Source: Leptolyngbyaceae cyanobacterium T60_A2020_046 (GTDB taxonomy: Bacteria > Cyanobacteriota > Cyanobacteriia > Phormidesmidales > Phormidesmidaceae). Taken from it: a stretch of DNA of 56,066 nucleotides. Location: positions 1-56,066 of the forward strand of contig JACYME010000008.1 in assembly GCA_015272155.1 (NCBI GenBank), read 5' to 3'. Below are positions 55,212-56,066 of the stretch, in pieces. The translations under genes and the position numbers were made by a program. The notes beneath the pieces were generated by a model that was not told the DNA's origin, did no database searches, and saw only the letters and a list, made by a program, of their open reading frames with translations. Positions within the stretch are counted from its first letter, which is position 1, and every line of letters begins with the position of its first letter.

Positions 55212-56066
55212 ATGATGCTGGCACGCTACCCCAAAAGATGCTTTGTATCAGGTAAAAACGACAGCAATGTTGAAGGGGAGCGATCGCCGATTCCTAAAGT
55301 CGAACGATGCTTCCAAGAAGTGTTTGATCGAGAGTCTGTCCGTAAACTGGTTCTGGCTTATGAATCAGGACAAACACTCTTCTCCGTAAGGGAACAGATT
55401 GGCGATGACAAGCCCTGGACAGTAGCAAAAGCATTACGTCCTGCGGATCGAGTTGCATGGGTTCTAGAAATTGTGGCAAGTCTGTTCTCCTGCAAAATCT
55501 CATCCTCGACATTTGTGTGACTAACTCTCCCAAACTGACAAGCATCTATTTAATTGATCCTAAGATGGGAGTTGATTACGCCAACATTAGTGATCTACCT
55601 CATCTCAAAGAAGGAATCATTATTGAGCAAGATCGTGCAATTAAGGTTTTGGATCTTCTGATCAAGGAGATGGACGACAGATACCGAAAGTTTTTTCTCA
55701 GAAAGTGAAATCCTTACAGGATTATAACTGCAAGGTACCCGAGCAGGACAGACTTCCCGTATTGTGGCTAGTTCATGATGAGTTTGCAGAATGGATGCTA
55801 ATCGATGAATATAAAGCAGATGTGTCTGCTGCGGTGCAGCGACTTGGGGTGAAGGCAAGATCCGCAGGGATTTATCTTATATTTGCTGCTCAAAGGCCTG
55901 ATGCAAAGGTTCTTCCGGTTCAGCTTCGAGACAACTTGGGAAATCGTTTGATTTTAAGAGTTGAGAGTGTTGGCACTTCGGAAATTTCGCTCGGACAGAA
56001 AGGAGAAGAAAATCTTCTAGGCAAAGGACATTTAGCTGCCCGATTGATGAACCAGCCTGATCTTAT
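55212..56066 (+). pseudogene. FtsK/SpoIIIE-type DNA translocase, partial, with two frame changes
   Basis: A translocase-like gene that runs off the right edge. Frame one (from ATG 55212) reads KVERCFQEVFDRESVRKLVL and KPWTVAKALRPADRVAW; at tggg (55458-55461) the frame must slip by -1 to reach Walker A GSRNCGKSVLLQNLI. Then YLIDPKMGVDYANISDLPHL and MDDRYRKF follow; at the T6 run 55691-55696 another -1 slip reaches SLQDYNCKVPEQDRLPVLWL, Walker B LVHDEFAEWM, the conserved VKARSAGIYLIFAAQRPDA and LGNRLILRVESVG. Both slips lie at homopolymers and could be sequencing undercalls, gene decay or, less likely, programmed shifting. The N-terminal part seems short for a translocase. It is AT-richer than neighbours, suggesting transfer. 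Similar domains occur in FtsK-like proteins of defence and plasmid systems; the exact type is open. Confidence 0.6.

Overview
This is a cyanobacterial chromosome segment. The octamer GCGATCGC (HIP1) and its variants recur throughout on both strands. Cyanobacteria-specific families are also present: a fused PanC-Cmk enzyme, a Gap2-type GAPDH, ferredoxin-type glutamate synthase, DUF1830, DUF4079 and DUF6761 proteins, a DICT-domain protein, and the hormogonium polysaccharide cluster hpsL-hpsN-hpsO-hpsP. The hps cluster and fairly GC-rich genes point to a filamentous, gliding, non-marine cyanobacterium of the Leptolyngbya/Oscillatoria kind; the species cannot be read from the window. I found no rRNA, tRNA, CRISPR array or complete insertion sequence.

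Layout. 1-7.4 kb: a PAS/GAF sensor cut by the left edge, gap2 with its own terminator, a flavin-reductase-like gene, a GH13_18 sugar phosphorylase and leuD. A 168-bp MITE-like element with 17-bp terminal inverted repeats and a 10-bp target duplication sits just upstream of leuD. 7.6-20.8 kb: a TPR membrane-protein gene broken by two in-frame TGA codons, panC-cmk, an RlpA-like protein, purM, a prohibitin-like protein, DUF6761, a response regulator with an altered acidic pocket, an ATGA-coupled membrane protein/ABC ATPase pair, DUF4079, DUF1830 and a radical-SAM protein of the photosystem II high-light-acclimation family. 20.9-33 kb: a DICT/degenerate HD-GYP protein with a pentapeptide protein, then the convergent hpsL-N-O-P operon, a membrane pentapeptide protein, an AT-richer sulfotransferase-like gene between long non-coding flanks, and a PadR regulator. 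33.5-46.7 kb: two translationally coupled membrane GTPases, a 56-residue membrane protein, a Ser/Thr kinase directly followed by bioD, an M20 amidohydrolase, a secreted hypothetical protein, a substrate-binding protein, an Na+/H+ antiporter, a GGDEF remnant and a VUT-family transporter. 46.8-56 kb: glutamate synthase with a good predicted promoter and terminator, a secreted phosphodiester glycosidase, a cupin of the mannose-6-phosphate isomerase type, and a partial FtsK/SpoIIIE-like translocase that changes frame at two homopolymer runs.

How it works together. Most genes are core metabolism (Calvin cycle/glycolysis, leucine, pantothenate, biotin, purine and glutamate synthesis) in single-gene or two-gene transcription units. 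The clear functional module is the four-gene hps operon for extracellular polysaccharide. A c-di-GMP-like sensor faces it, and a possible sulfotransferase lies upstream. The best candidates for unusual biology are the MITE-like element, the gene with two TGA codons, the GGDEF remnant inactivated by a 10-bp tandem duplication, and the frame-jumping translocase at the right edge.
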